Positions 40,438 through 50,039 of a stretch of 64,000 nt of DNA are shown piece by piece. The notes below the pieces were generated by a model. The model was not told the origin of the DNA, ran no database searches, and saw only the letters and a program-made list of their open reading frames with translations. Within the stretch, counting starts at the first letter, position 1; each line of letters starts with the position of its first letter. This DNA comes from Bifidobacterium choladohabitans (GTDB taxonomy: Bacteria > Actinomycetota > Actinomycetes > Actinomycetales > Bifidobacteriaceae): positions 744,001 through 808,000 of the forward strand of contig NZ_JACFPL010000001.1 in assembly GCF_016102005.1 (NCBI RefSeq), given 5' to 3'. The position numbers were made by a program, and so were the translations under genes.

Positions 40438-41943
40438 ATGACGCAGAACACCAGCTATACAGCGTCGAACACCAATCAATCCGACCGGGCCGGGCAAGAG
40501 CATCATGGCTACGGCAGCGTCAAGCGCAACCTCAAGACCCGCCACATTTCCATGATCGCCCTGGGCGGCTGCATCGGCACCGGACTGTTCATGACCTCCG
40601 GTTCCACCATCTCCACAGCCGGCCCCGGCGGAGGACTCCTGGCCTACATCGCCATGGGCGTCATGGTCTACTTTCTGATGACCAGTCTGGGCGAGCTGGC
40701 CACCCACCTTCCGGTGTCGGGATCCTTCGCCGCCTACAGCGCCCGCTACGTGGATCCGGCCCTGGGCTTCGCCATGGGCTGGGACTACTGGCTGAACTGG
40801 ACCATCTCGGGTGCCGTGGACATCTCCACCGCCGCACTGCTGATCCAGTACTGGCTGCCCCATACCCCAGGATGGATCTGGAGCCTGCTGGTCCTGGTCA
40901 TCGTCTTCCTGATCAACGCCCTGACGGTCTCCGCATTCGGCGAGACGGAATTCTGGCTCTCCCTGATTAAGGTGGCCACCATCATCGTCTTCCTGGTCAT
41001 CGGTATGGCCATGATCTGCGGAATCATGTTCCAGCCGGCGGTCGGCCTGAAGAACTTCACCTACAAGGACGCCCCCTTCGTGGGAGGTTTCCCGGCCATC
41101 ATGAGCGTCTTTCTGATCGCCGGCTACTCCTTCCAAGGCACCGAGGTGGTGGGCGTGACCGCCGGCGAGTCCGAAAACCCCGGCAAGGCGGTCCCCAAGG
41201 CCATCAACGACGTCTTCTGGCGGATCCTGCTCTTCTATGTGCTCTCCATCTTCGTCATCGCCGCCCTGATCCCCTACACCAGCCCCAACCTCCTGGGAGC
41301 TTCTGACGGGAACATCGCCATGTCGCCCTTCACCCTGGTATTCCAGCGGGCCGGCCTGGCCTCGGCAGCCAGCGTCATGAATGCGGTGGTGCTGACATCC
41401 ATCCTCTCGGCCGTCAACACCGGGGCCTACGCCTCCAGCCGCATGCTCTACGGATTGGCCAAGGACCACTATGCCCCGGCCATCTTCGCCAGGACCACCA
41501 AGAGGGGCATCCCCCTGGCGGCCCTGGTGGCCACGGTCTGCATGTCCCTGGCCACTTTCGCCTCCAGCATCTTCGGCCAATCCTTCTACATGTGGCTGGT
41601 GACCGCCACCGGGCTGACCGGGTTCATCGCCTGGATCGGCATCGCCCTGAGCCACTTCCGCTTCCGGAGGGCCTTCAAGCTCCAGGGACACGACCTGAGC
41701 GAGCTCAAGTACCACTCCAAGCTCTACCCGTTCGGCCCGGTCCTGGCCATGGTGCTCTGCGTCATCGTCATTGCCGGACAGGACATCCCCTCCCTGCTCA
41801 GCCTGAACTGGTCGCACATGGCCATGACCTACTTCAGCGTGGTTCTGGTCCTGGTCCTCTACCTGGGCTTCAAGTTCGTCAACCACACCAAGATCGTGCG
41901 CCTCAAGGATATGGACGTGTCCGGCGCCGAATCCGCCCGCTGA
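40438..41943 (+). CDS. APC-family amino acid permease (tandem copy 2)
   Basis: 501-residue permease, tandem duplicate of the previous gene. ATG 40438 has AAAAGGAGGAGG directly upstream; the open frame to 40261 is only the leader. The N-terminal 28 residues are unique (NTSYTASNTNQSD), then RNLKTRHISMIALGGCIGTGLF follows copy 1 closely. Differences include WDYWLNWTISGAV versus WNYWLNWAITVAV in helix 3 and FQGTEVVGVTAGES versus FQGTELIGVTAGES in helix 6, positions near the transport path. A strong hairpin follows. Confidence 0.93.
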   Translation: MTQNTSYTASNTNQSDRAGQEHHGYGSVKRNLKTRHISMIALGGCIGTGLFMTSGSTISTAGPGGGLLAYIAMGVMVYFLMTSLGELATHLPVSGSFAAYSARYVDPALGFAMGWDYWLNWTISGAVDISTAALLIQYWLPHTPGWIWSLLVLVIVFLINALTVSAFGETEFWLSLIKVATIIVFLVIGMAMICGIMFQPAVGLKNFTYKDAPFVGGFPAIMSVFLIAGYSFQGTEVVGVTAGESENPGKAVPKAINDVFWRILLFYVLSIFVIAALIPYTSPNLLGASDGNIAMSPFTLVFQRAGLASAASVMNAVVLTSILSAVNTGAYASSRMLYGLAKDHYAPAIFARTTKRGIPLAALVATVCMSLATFASSIFGQSFYMWLVTATGLTGFIAWIGIALSHFRFRRAFKLQGHDLSELKYHSKLYPFGPVLAMVLCVIVIAGQDIPSLLSLNWSHMAMTYFSVVLVLVLYLGFKFVNHTKIVRLKDMDVSGAESAR

Positions 41944-41996
41944 AGCTGTAGGTTCAGCGGACACCCTTGCAGAAAGGCCAGTCCTCTATAACAAAC

Positions 41997-42040
41997 GGTG
42001 CCCCCATCCAGGTGGAATTGACCATCTGGATGGGGGCACC
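41997..42040 (+). terminator. Terminator after permease pair
   Basis: Perfect 15-bp stem (GGTGCCCCCATCCAG 41997-42011 with 42026-42040), 14-nt loop, 53 bases after the permease stop. No T run follows, but the stem is very stable. Confidence 0.8.
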
Positions 42041-42148
42041 ACTAAATATCCTCCGGCACTTGAAAATTTCACACATCCACGTAATCGATCCGTTCGGTGA
42101 AACAATCTGATCGCATGATTGAAACATGGATGTCAGGTCACGATAACA

Positions 42149-42199
42149 AAATGGCCGTTCCCTCATCGGCATTGCATCCGGATGAGGGAACGGCCATTT
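42149..42199 (-). terminator. Terminator of ilvC (long perfect stem)
   Basis: A 19-bp perfect inverted repeat (42149-42167 and 42181-42199) with a 13-nt loop lies 50 bases beyond the ilvC stop. Read on the minus strand it ends in TTTTGTT, a good U tract, so it ends ilvC transcripts. It faces the permease terminator at 41997-42040. Confidence 0.9.
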
Positions 42200-42249
42200 G
42201 CTGAATGGTCAGTCTGACTATGCAGGGTCCTCCCGACAGACCCTAGAGG

Positions 42250-43299
<1,050 letters not shown>

Positions 43300-43564
43300 T
43301 ATCTACACTCCTTTATGTGCGGTCCAACCGGACCGGCTCTATCCAGGCCGGGGAACGCAAAATACTGTGAATTCCTGTCGTTGTTCCAGGCGGACGATGC
43401 TCTTTCGACCGGGGCGACGGATTTTGTCCTTGACCCCAATCCGTACCCTCTGGATACGGTATGCCTCCAACCATACTCGTGATATGGCCAGATGGACTGT
43501 CCGCAATTCGTTGTTTGGACATCGGCGCGATTCGAGGAACCGGCCGGTGGGATGCATCCAGGGC

Positions 43565-44926
43565 TTACTTGGTGAAGTCCACATCCTTGGTTTCGTGGCA
43601 AGTCAGCACTGCCACCAGGCAGCAGACCGCCATAACGGCCAGGTAGAGCCCGACCGAACGCACTCCCCAGTGGGAGGAGAGCCAGGTGGCGATGGTAGGC
43701 ACGAAGGCCGCGCCCACGATGGCCGCCAAGTTGTAGCCGATGCCGGAACCCGAGTAGCGCACGTTGGCGTCGAAGAGCTCCGGCAGGAAGGCGCCGATGG
43801 GCCCGAAGGCGATGCCCATCAGGGCGAATCCGACGCAGAGGAAGACCATGACCTGGAAGGTGTTGTGGTGGGCCATGAGCAGGTAGGGGAAGACCAGGCT
43901 GAAGACCACCAGCATGACGGAGCTGCCGATCAGCACCCGGCGACGGCCGATGCGGTCCGCGTAGACGCAGGCCAGCACGATGAAGAGGGCGAAGACCAGG
44001 ATGGAGACCATGAGCATGAGCAGGTACTCCTGGTTGGTGAAGCCCAGTCCGCCGCCGCCCTGGGACTTGGGCTTGGTGCCGTAGGCCAGGGACCAGGTGG
44101 CCAGGGTGTAGAAGAGGGTGTAGGTGACCGCGACCAGGAAGGTGGCCTGGAGCACCTGGCGCCAGCTCTTGCGGAAGACCTCCAACAGCGGGGTCTTGAC
44201 GACCTTCTGCTGATCCAGGGCCATCTGGAAGATGGGAGTCTCCTGCATGGAGACACGCACGGCCAGCCCCACGACCACCAGGATGGCGGAGAGCAGGAAG
44301 GGCACGCGCCATCCCCAGCTCAGCATCTGCTCTGGGGTGCAGAACATCTCCAGCAGGAAGTAGGTTCCGTTGGCCAGGAAGAAGCCGATGGGGGCGCCCA
44401 GCTCAGGGAAGGAGCCGTAGAGGGCCCTCTTGCCTTCCGGAGCGTTCTCGGTGGCCACCAGGGCCGCGCCGGACCACTCGCCGCCCAGGCCGATACCTTG
44501 CACGAACCGGCACAGGCAGAGGACCACCACGGCCCAGAGACCCCAGGTGGCGTAGGTGGGCAGGACGCCGATCAGGACCGTGGAGCAGCCCATGGTCAGC
44601 AGGGAGACCACCAGTGTGGTCTTGCGTCCCTGACGGTCCCCGAAGTGTCCGAAGATCAAGGACCCCAGCGGCCGCGCGATGAAAGCGATGGCGAAGGTCA
44701 GCAGGGAGGCCAGGAGGGCCACGGTCGGATCGGTCTTGGGGAAGAAGAGCTTGGGGAAATAGTTGGCCGAAGCCGTCCCGTAAGCGTAGAAATCGTAGAA
44801 CTCGATGGCCGTGCCGACCATGGAGGCCCCGATGACCGTGCGGACCGAGCTGCGGGTCACACGGGTGCTGCCGGACGCGGAGGCTGCCGAGGCCGGGGAA
44901 GCAACACTGACGTCGTTTGCCGTCAC
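43565..44926 (-). CDS. MFS transporter, metabolite:H+ symporter (MHS type)
   Basis: 453-residue major facilitator of the MHS group, distinct from the one at 23673. Starts at GTG 44926 with AAGGAG 10 bases upstream; nearby ATG codons are out of frame. Helix 1 carries GTAIEFYDFYAYGTASA, the loop motif GHFGDRQGRKT and GIGLGGEWSGAALVATENAP are typical of shikimate, alpha-ketoglutarate and related carriers. Helices are complete. Substrate unknown. It lies upstream of ilvC on the same strand, but 265 bases separate them. Confidence 0.9.
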   Translation of the reverse strand: MTANDVSVASPASAASASGSTRVTRSSVRTVIGASMVGTAIEFYDFYAYGTASANYFPKLFFPKTDPTVALLASLLTFAIAFIARPLGSLIFGHFGDRQGRKTTLVVSLLTMGCSTVLIGVLPTYATWGLWAVVVLCLCRFVQGIGLGGEWSGAALVATENAPEGKRALYGSFPELGAPIGFFLANGTYFLLEMFCTPEQMLSWGWRVPFLLSAILVVVGLAVRVSMQETPIFQMALDQQKVVKTPLLEVFRKSWRQVLQATFLVAVTYTLFYTLATWSLAYGTKPKSQGGGGLGFTNQEYLLMLMVSILVFALFIVLACVYADRIGRRRVLIGSSVMLVVFSLVFPYLLMAHHNTFQVMVFLCVGFALMGIAFGPIGAFLPELFDANVRYSGSGIGYNLAAIVGAAFVPTIATWLSSHWGVRSVGLYLAVMAVCCLVAVLTCHETKDVDFTK

Positions 44927-45220
44927 TTCATCTCATCTCCTTATAGAAAAACCCCGCTGTCGGCAGGGTCTGATGCGATGAAGCCTATGCGTCCAGCCCC
45001 GCCTTCCGACGGGGTCGAACAATGAAGATTGTCGAGTCAGTCCGCCGGTGAGGACGGGCTAATAATTCGTGCGGACACGGTGCCGAATCGGCGGGTGTCT
45101 GTCAAGCTGGTCATCACGGCGAACCTCCCTTCATCATTCACGAATCGGATGCGTTCTCTGCACATCCGCATTGGTGCCGACCATAGGCCTGGCACCGGCT
45201 TGTCCAACGAGACAGGTCCA

Positions 45221-46189
45221 CTATGTGGACGGATGGATATTGGAGTCAGTGAAGAACCGACCTGGGAATTCGTCAGAGATCACGGCCTGGCGGTCGGCAT
45301 ACATCAGTGCACAGGAGAAGGAGAATCGGGTGGCCAGCGCATCCGGCGGCGTCAGGAAGAGGGCGGTGGCCAGACCGTCGGCCAGACCCGTGGGGTGTTC
45401 GTTGTTCTTCTCGTCAGTCACTACCCAGGAGGCCAGCACGCGGTCGACCGGACGGCCGTTGATGGCATCCAGGATGTGATGAAGGGCTGTCAGTCCGGCC
45501 GCCGCAGTCTCCTCGGACCGGTCGGCCCAATGGCGGCGACTGGGCGCCGAGGCGCACAGGGACCCATGGGACAGCCCGACCCGGCCCACGCCTGCAGACA
45601 GGTCAGCGGGATCCTCCATAGCGATGGAGACCGGGTGAGAGGTCCGCATACGCATGTCGCCACCGGCATCGATTAGATACTCTTCCACCCGAGGTTCGAG
45701 CAGGTCGGCAATCAGGTCTACCAGATAGCCCTTGCCGACCGCCCCGAAATCAAGGCTGACCGGTCCGGCAGTCATAAGGACAGCACCCTGACGTCTGAGG
45801 TCATCACCCCAGGTCGGTCGCCCATGAATCCGTCCCAGACGCCCGGCGGCGTCGGCCTGCAGCCGGAAAGTGGGCTGCCTGCCGTAGCCCAGACGAGTCA
45901 GGTCCTCGCCCACCATGGGGTCCAGGGCCCCTTCGGTGGCGCAATACAGCCTGTCATACAGATCAAAGAGCCCCTGACAATAGTCGGGAAAGACGAACCT
46001 GCCCCCATGAGTAGCCCGGGCCATTTGCGCAGGTATGGCATCCTGCCTGAACCGTGACAGGGCACGCTCGTAACCCTCGATCAGATCGGCGATGGCGCCG
46101 TGAAGCCGTTCTCCCAGAGGCTCGTCCGTGGAGATGATGATTCCCGTACCGACCGCCCCGGGGAAGGCGGCCAGGCAGGGCAGACCCAT
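45221..46189 (-). CDS. apbE: FAD:protein FMN transferase (ApbE family)
   Basis: Enzyme that attaches FMN from FAD to Ser/Thr of extracytoplasmic FMN-binding domains through a phosphoester bond. 322 residues. Family blocks seen: SLDFGAVGKGYLVDLIADLL, YLIDAGGDMRMR and DGLATALFLTPP near the C-terminus. Unusually, no signal peptide or lipobox is visible at the N-terminus (MGLPCLAAFPGAVGTG), so export route or cytoplasmic activity is unclear. ATG 46189 has GAGGAATCTCC upstream and lies 9 bases after the purA stop, so the two are one operon. The FMN-binding lipoprotein at 27322 is a candidate substrate. Confidence 0.9.
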   Translation of the reverse strand: MGLPCLAAFPGAVGTGIIISTDEPLGERLHGAIADLIEGYERALSRFRQDAIPAQMARATHGGRFVFPDYCQGLFDLYDRLYCATEGALDPMVGEDLTRLGYGRQPTFRLQADAAGRLGRIHGRPTWGDDLRRQGAVLMTAGPVSLDFGAVGKGYLVDLIADLLEPRVEEYLIDAGGDMRMRTSHPVSIAMEDPADLSAGVGRVGLSHGSLCASAPSRRHWADRSEETAAAGLTALHHILDAINGRPVDRVLASWVVTDEKNNEHPTGLADGLATALFLTPPDALATRFSFSCALMYADRQAVISDEFPGRFFTDSNIHPST

Positions 46190-46198
46190 GGAGATTCC

Positions 46199-47500
46199 TC
46201 AGCCGATCAGGGAGTGGATCTGCACAATCTGGTCACGGCCCGGGCCCGAGCCCACAGCCGAAATGCGGCAGCCGGACAGGTCCTCCAGGCGGTGGATGTA
46301 GTCCTTGGCCTTGGTCGGGAACTCCTCGAAGCTCTTGGCGCCGGAGATGTCCTCGCGCCAGCCCGGCAGCTCCTCGTATACCGGCTGGGCGGATTGGAAC
46401 TCGGCCTGGTCCACGGGCATCTGATCCACCCTGACACGGGAGCCATCGGACCGGGTGATGTCGTAGCCCACGCAGACCGGGATGGTCTCCAGACCGGAGA
46501 GAACATCCAGCTTGGTCAGCACGATGTCGGTCAGGCCGTTGATCTGCACCGCATAGCGGCTGACCAGCGCGTCGAACCAGCCGCAGCGGCGGGAGCGGCC
46601 GGTGGTCACCCCGTACTCGTGGCCCTGACGGCGGAGCCATTCGCCCTGCTCGTTGTCCAGCTCGGTGGGGAAGGGCCCTTCGCCAACGCGGGTCACATAG
46701 GCCTTGGCCACGCCGACCACCCGGTCTATCTTGGTCGGTCCCACGCCGGTGCCGGTGCAGGCACCCCCGGCCGTGCAGTTGGATGAGGTGACGAAGGGGT
46801 AGGTGCCGTGGTCCACGTCCAGCATAGTGGCCTGTCCGCCCTCGAAAAGCACGTTCTTGCCCTGTTCCAGGGCTTGGTTGAGCATCAGTGAGGTATTGGC
46901 CACGTAGGGCTTGAGCCGTTCGGCGTATCCCGCCAGCTCTTCAACGGTGGCTTCCACCTCGATGGCCCTACGGTTGTAGAGCTTGACCAGCATCTGGTTC
47001 TTCTGGTGCAGGCTGGCCTCCACCTTGTCGCGCAGGTGGTCGACATTGAACAGGTCGTGCACACGGATGCCCACACGGTTGATCTTGTCGGCGTAGGCCG
47101 GGCCGATCCCACGGCCTGTCGTGCCGATCTTATGCTTGCCCAGGAAACGCTCGGTCACCTTGTCCAGCGTCCGATGATAGGGGGCGATGATGTGCGCGGA
47201 CTCGCTGATCCTCAACCGGCTGCAATCCACGCCGCGGGACTGGAGCCCATCGATCTCCTCGAAGAGGGCAGCCGGGTCGACCACGACGCCGTTGCCGATG
47301 ACCGGGGTGATGGCCGGGTGAATAATCCCCGAGGGCAGAAGGTGGAGGGCGTACTCCTGGTCACCCACAACCACGGTATGGCCGGCATTGTTGCCCCCGT
47401 TGAACCTGGCGACGTAGTCCATGTGCTCGCCGATCAGATCCGTTGCCTTGCCCTTGCCCTCGTCGCCCCACTGGGCCCCGACGATCACGATTCCAGGCAT
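46199..47500 (-). CDS. purA: Adenylosuccinate synthetase
   Basis: First committed enzyme from IMP to AMP: joins IMP and aspartate with GTP. 433 residues from ATG 47500, with AAGGAG 6 bases upstream; the longer frame to 47551 is not real. GTP-binding P-loop-like segment [11 protein letters not shown], His in [11 protein letters not shown]-binding [13 protein letters not shown] and the switch/aspartate loop [13 protein letters not shown] all match the family. Apart from apbE downstream, its context (fba upstream on the same strand) is common in bifidobacteria as I recall. Confidence 0.98.
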   Translation of the reverse strand: MPGIVIVGAQWGDEGKGKATDLIGEHMDYVARFNGGNNAGHTVVVGDQEYALHLLPSGIIHPAITPVIGNGVVVDPAALFEEIDGLQSRGVDCSRLRISESAHIIAPYHRTLDKVTERFLGKHKIGTTGRGIGPAYADKINRVGIRVHDLFNVDHLRDKVEASLHQKNQMLVKLYNRRAIEVEATVEELAGYAERLKPYVANTSLMLNQALEQGKNVLFEGGQATMLDVDHGTYPFVTSSNCTAGGACTGTGVGPTKIDRVVGVAKAYVTRVGEGPFPTELDNEQGEWLRRQGHEYGVTTGRSRRCGWFDALVSRYAVQINGLTDIVLTKLDVLSGLETIPVCVGYDITRSDGSRVRVDQMPVDQAEFQSAQPVYEELPGWREDISGAKSFEEFPTKAKDYIHRLEDLSGCRISAVGSGPGRDQIVQIHSLIG

Positions 47501-47694
47501 ACGATGCTCCTTATCCACTGGTCGCCATCCAAGGAAACAACGGCAGACCATCCATAGACGAGCCTAACCCTACGTATGGAGCGGAAGGCGAACCGACCCA
47601 GGCACCGACCCAGGCATCAGAAGGTCCGGACAGGCTCAGCAGCCGATCGCGGCTCCCCCGCCCGCAGGACCCTATTCGGACAGGGGATTTCCAG

Positions 47695-48759
47695 TCATCT
47701 CATGGCCCGTCCCGCGCTGCCCAGCTGCTGGCAGGCCTCGACTACGCGCGCCGCCATCCCGTCCTCGGCCTGGCGCCCCCAGGAACGGGGGTCGTACTCA
47801 CTCTTTTCGCCGACCTCCCCGTCCACCTTGAGGACCTTGTCGTAGTTGGCGAACATGTGCCCGGCCACGGCCCTGGTGAATGCGTACTGGGTGTCGGTGT
47901 CCACATTCATCTTGACCACGCCATGAGCGACGGCCGAGGCGATCTCCTCCGGCTGCGAGCCGGAGCCCCCGTGGAAGACCAGGAGGAAGGGCTTGTCGGC
48001 AGGGGCGCCCGGGGCGGGGATGCCGCCGACCTCTCCATTAGATATGGCTCTGGCGGTCCTGGCCTGGATCTGCCCCAGCAGGTCGGGCCTCAACTTGACT
48101 ACACCAGGCTTGTAGGACCCGTGCACGTTGCCGAAGGTGAAGGCCACCATGTAGCGGCCGCGCTCGCCCAGACCCAGGGCATCGACCACCCTGGGGCCGT
48201 CCTCGGGCGAGGAATAGAGCCGCTGATCGATAGCAGCCGAGTGACCGTCCTCCTCGCCGCCGACAACGCCTACCTCGATTTCGAGAACGGTGTGGGCGGC
48301 ACGGGACAACTCCAGCAGCTCCGCCGCCGTAGCCAGATTTTCCCGCAGGGGCAGACCGGAACCGTCCCACATATGCGACTGGAAGAGTGGATCCTGACCG
48401 TGGGCCACCTGATCCTTCTCGTAGGCCAGCAGGGGACGCACCCACTCGTCCAGGTATTGCGGGGCGCAGTGGTCCGTATGCAGGGCCACGGTGATACTCG
48501 GATAACGGGCGATCACCTCGTGGGCGAACTTGGCAAAGGCGATGGAACCAGCCACCCGGTCGGCCAGGCGCTGTCCGGACAGGTAGGCGGCACCTCCCAC
48601 GGAGACCTGGATGATCCCGTCGGACTGGGCCTCGTCCAGCCCCTGCAGAGCCGCGTTCAGGGTCTGGGTGCTGGTCACATTGATGGCGGGAAAGGCGTAG
48701 GACCCCCGTCTGGCCGCATCGAGCATCGCCACATACCGTTCAGGAGTCGCTAAAGTCAT
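47695..48759 (-). CDS. fba: Class II fructose-bisphosphate aldolase
   Basis: Zinc-dependent aldolase, 354 residues. ATG 48759 begins MTLATPERYVAML; upstream starts to 48819 are unlikely. Catalytic and zinc motifs: HTDHCAPQYLDEW (Asp and His), IEVGVVGGEEDG, TFGNVHGSYKPG and VFHGGSGSQPEE, which holds a third zinc His; phosphate loop KMNVDTDTQYAF. In bifidobacteria it serves gluconeogenesis or the lower end of central metabolism, since they use the fructose-6-phosphate phosphoketolase pathway. A GATAAT hexamer sits 6 bases before the ATG, so the mRNA might be leaderless. Confidence 0.97.
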   Translation of the reverse strand: MTLATPERYVAMLDAARRGSYAFPAINVTSTQTLNAALQGLDEAQSDGIIQVSVGGAAYLSGQRLADRVAGSIAFAKFAHEVIARYPSITVALHTDHCAPQYLDEWVRPLLAYEKDQVAHGQDPLFQSHMWDGSGLPLRENLATAAELLELSRAAHTVLEIEVGVVGGEEDGHSAAIDQRLYSSPEDGPRVVDALGLGERGRYMVAFTFGNVHGSYKPGVVKLRPDLLGQIQARTARAISNGEVGGIPAPGAPADKPFLLVFHGGSGSQPEEIASAVAHGVVKMNVDTDTQYAFTRAVAGHMFANYDKVLKVDGEVGEKSEYDPRSWGRQAEDGMAARVVEACQQLGSAGRAMR

Positions 48760-48909
48760 ACCCTCATTATCGTCGGTTGCGAGGAAAAGCGGCCGACCAC
48801 CCGCAGCTGCGGACATCACCGATGGATTTGCAGGTCTCTGCTCTTATGGCGAACACCCCACGACGCGTTTTGACAAGCCTCCAAGCCACAGGTAGTTTAG
48901 CTCCGTACA

Positions 48910-48943
48910 GTTTGATGAAACGTTACATCAAACAGGTTGTTTG
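48910..48943. promoter_or_regulatory. Overlapping palindromic operators upstream of nucleoside hydrolase-MFS pair
   Basis: A 24-bp palindrome (48910-48933) has arms GTTTGATG and CATCAAAC around the core AAACGTTA; eleven of twelve base pairs match, and AACGTT is perfect in the centre. A second inverted repeat CAAACA-GGT-TGTTTG (48929-48943) overlaps its right end. The size, symmetry and central CG fit a LacI-family operator. It lies 100 bases before the GTG start at 49034. Confidence 0.65.
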
Positions 48944-49033
48944 TTTCACGGCAGTAACGAATCAGCCTAGGGAAGGCACGACATAGGTAAGCAGAAGGTT
49001 GGGGCCGCCCATCCTTCTGGGAAGGAGACCAAC

Positions 49034-50026
49034 GTGTCAGCAAGCAAGGGAACCGTCCGCAAGATCATCCTGGATCTGGACACTGGCATCGATGACACGC
49101 TGGCCCTGTCCTACGTTCTGGGCTCCCCGGACGCCGAACTGATCGGAATCACCGGCACCTACGGCAACGTTGTGCTCGACCAAGGCGTCGACAACGATCT
49201 GCGGCTGCTGGCCATGTATGGCAGGGAGGACATTCCGGTCTTCAAGGGGATCGATCACCCCAGCACGGCCGACTCCTTCAGCGTTCCGCCGGACTCCGAG
49301 ATCTTCCATGGGGCCAACGGCACCGGCAACATCGAAATCCCCGCACAGACCGACCGGCAGGCCAGCCAGCAGAGCTCTGTGGACTTCATCATCGACGCGG
49401 TCCGCCGTTATCCCAAGGGCGAGCTGGTCGTGGTGCCCACCGGCGCCCTGACCACCATCGCCGCCGCCCTGGAAAAGGCCCCCGACATCGTCGACCGCAT
49501 CAGCATCGTCATGATGGGCGGCACGCTGACCCAGCCGGGCAACGTGGGACCCTTCGCGGAAGCCAACATCAACCAGGATCCCGAGGCCGCCAACCGGGTC
49601 TTCGCCACCACCGCAGACATCACCATGGTCGGTCTGGACGTGACCACCCAGGCCCTGATGAGCCGCGAGGACACCGAAGCCCTGCGCGCCACAGGCACCA
49701 GCGCCGGACGCTTCCTGGCGGACATGACCGACTACTACATCGACATCAGCGAAAAGGAGAGCGGGGCCTACCTGGGCGGCTGCAACCTGCACGACCCCTT
49801 GGCCGCCGCCGTGGCCATCGACCCCAGCCTGGTCACCACCTTCGCCACCAACCTGATGGTCGAGACCGAGGGACCGCAGCGGGCCCGTACCATCGGCGAC
49901 CCCAACAGGCTTCTGGACACGGTCAAGAACACCAAGGTGGCCCTGTCGGTCGACACCGAGCGATTCACCCGGCGCTTCATGGACAGGCTCCTGACCCTGG
50001 TGCGCAAGACCGAGAGCGAACAATAG
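49034..50026 (+). CDS. Inosine/uridine-preferring nucleoside hydrolase family protein (second)
   Basis: Predicted nucleoside N-ribohydrolase, 330 residues. The GTG start at 49034 has GAAGGAG 8 bases upstream. N-terminal DLDTGIDDTLALSY is the calcium/ribose motif; GTYGNVVLDQGVDNDLRLL, VPTGALTTIAAALEKAP, MMGGTLTQPGNVGPFAEANINQDPEAA and NLHDPLAAAVAI are family blocks. It is paralogous but clearly diverged from the hydrolase at 11528. It forms an operon with the MFS gene 13 bases downstream, and a palindromic operator lies upstream. Confidence 0.94.
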   Translation: MSASKGTVRKIILDLDTGIDDTLALSYVLGSPDAELIGITGTYGNVVLDQGVDNDLRLLAMYGREDIPVFKGIDHPSTADSFSVPPDSEIFHGANGTGNIEIPAQTDRQASQQSSVDFIIDAVRRYPKGELVVVPTGALTTIAAALEKAPDIVDRISIVMMGGTLTQPGNVGPFAEANINQDPEAANRVFATTADITMVGLDVTTQALMSREDTEALRATGTSAGRFLADMTDYYIDISEKESGAYLGGCNLHDPLAAAVAIDPSLVTTFATNLMVETEGPQRARTIGDPNRLLDTVKNTKVALSVDTERFTRRFMDRLLTLVRKTESEQ

Positions 50027-50039
50027 AAGGACGGCAGTC

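Noticed and set aside
40324-41964. 546-codon minus-strand open frame opposite the second permease copy
   Set aside because: Antisense shadow with repetitive acidic translation; the plus-strand permease is certain.
43436-43564. Attenuator leader peptide upstream of ilvC
   Set aside because: A small hairpin (43441-43459) exists, but no short frame rich in Leu, Val and Ile codons is seen.
48944-48951. Third parS site (GTTTCACG)
   Set aside because: Only half of the palindrome is present.
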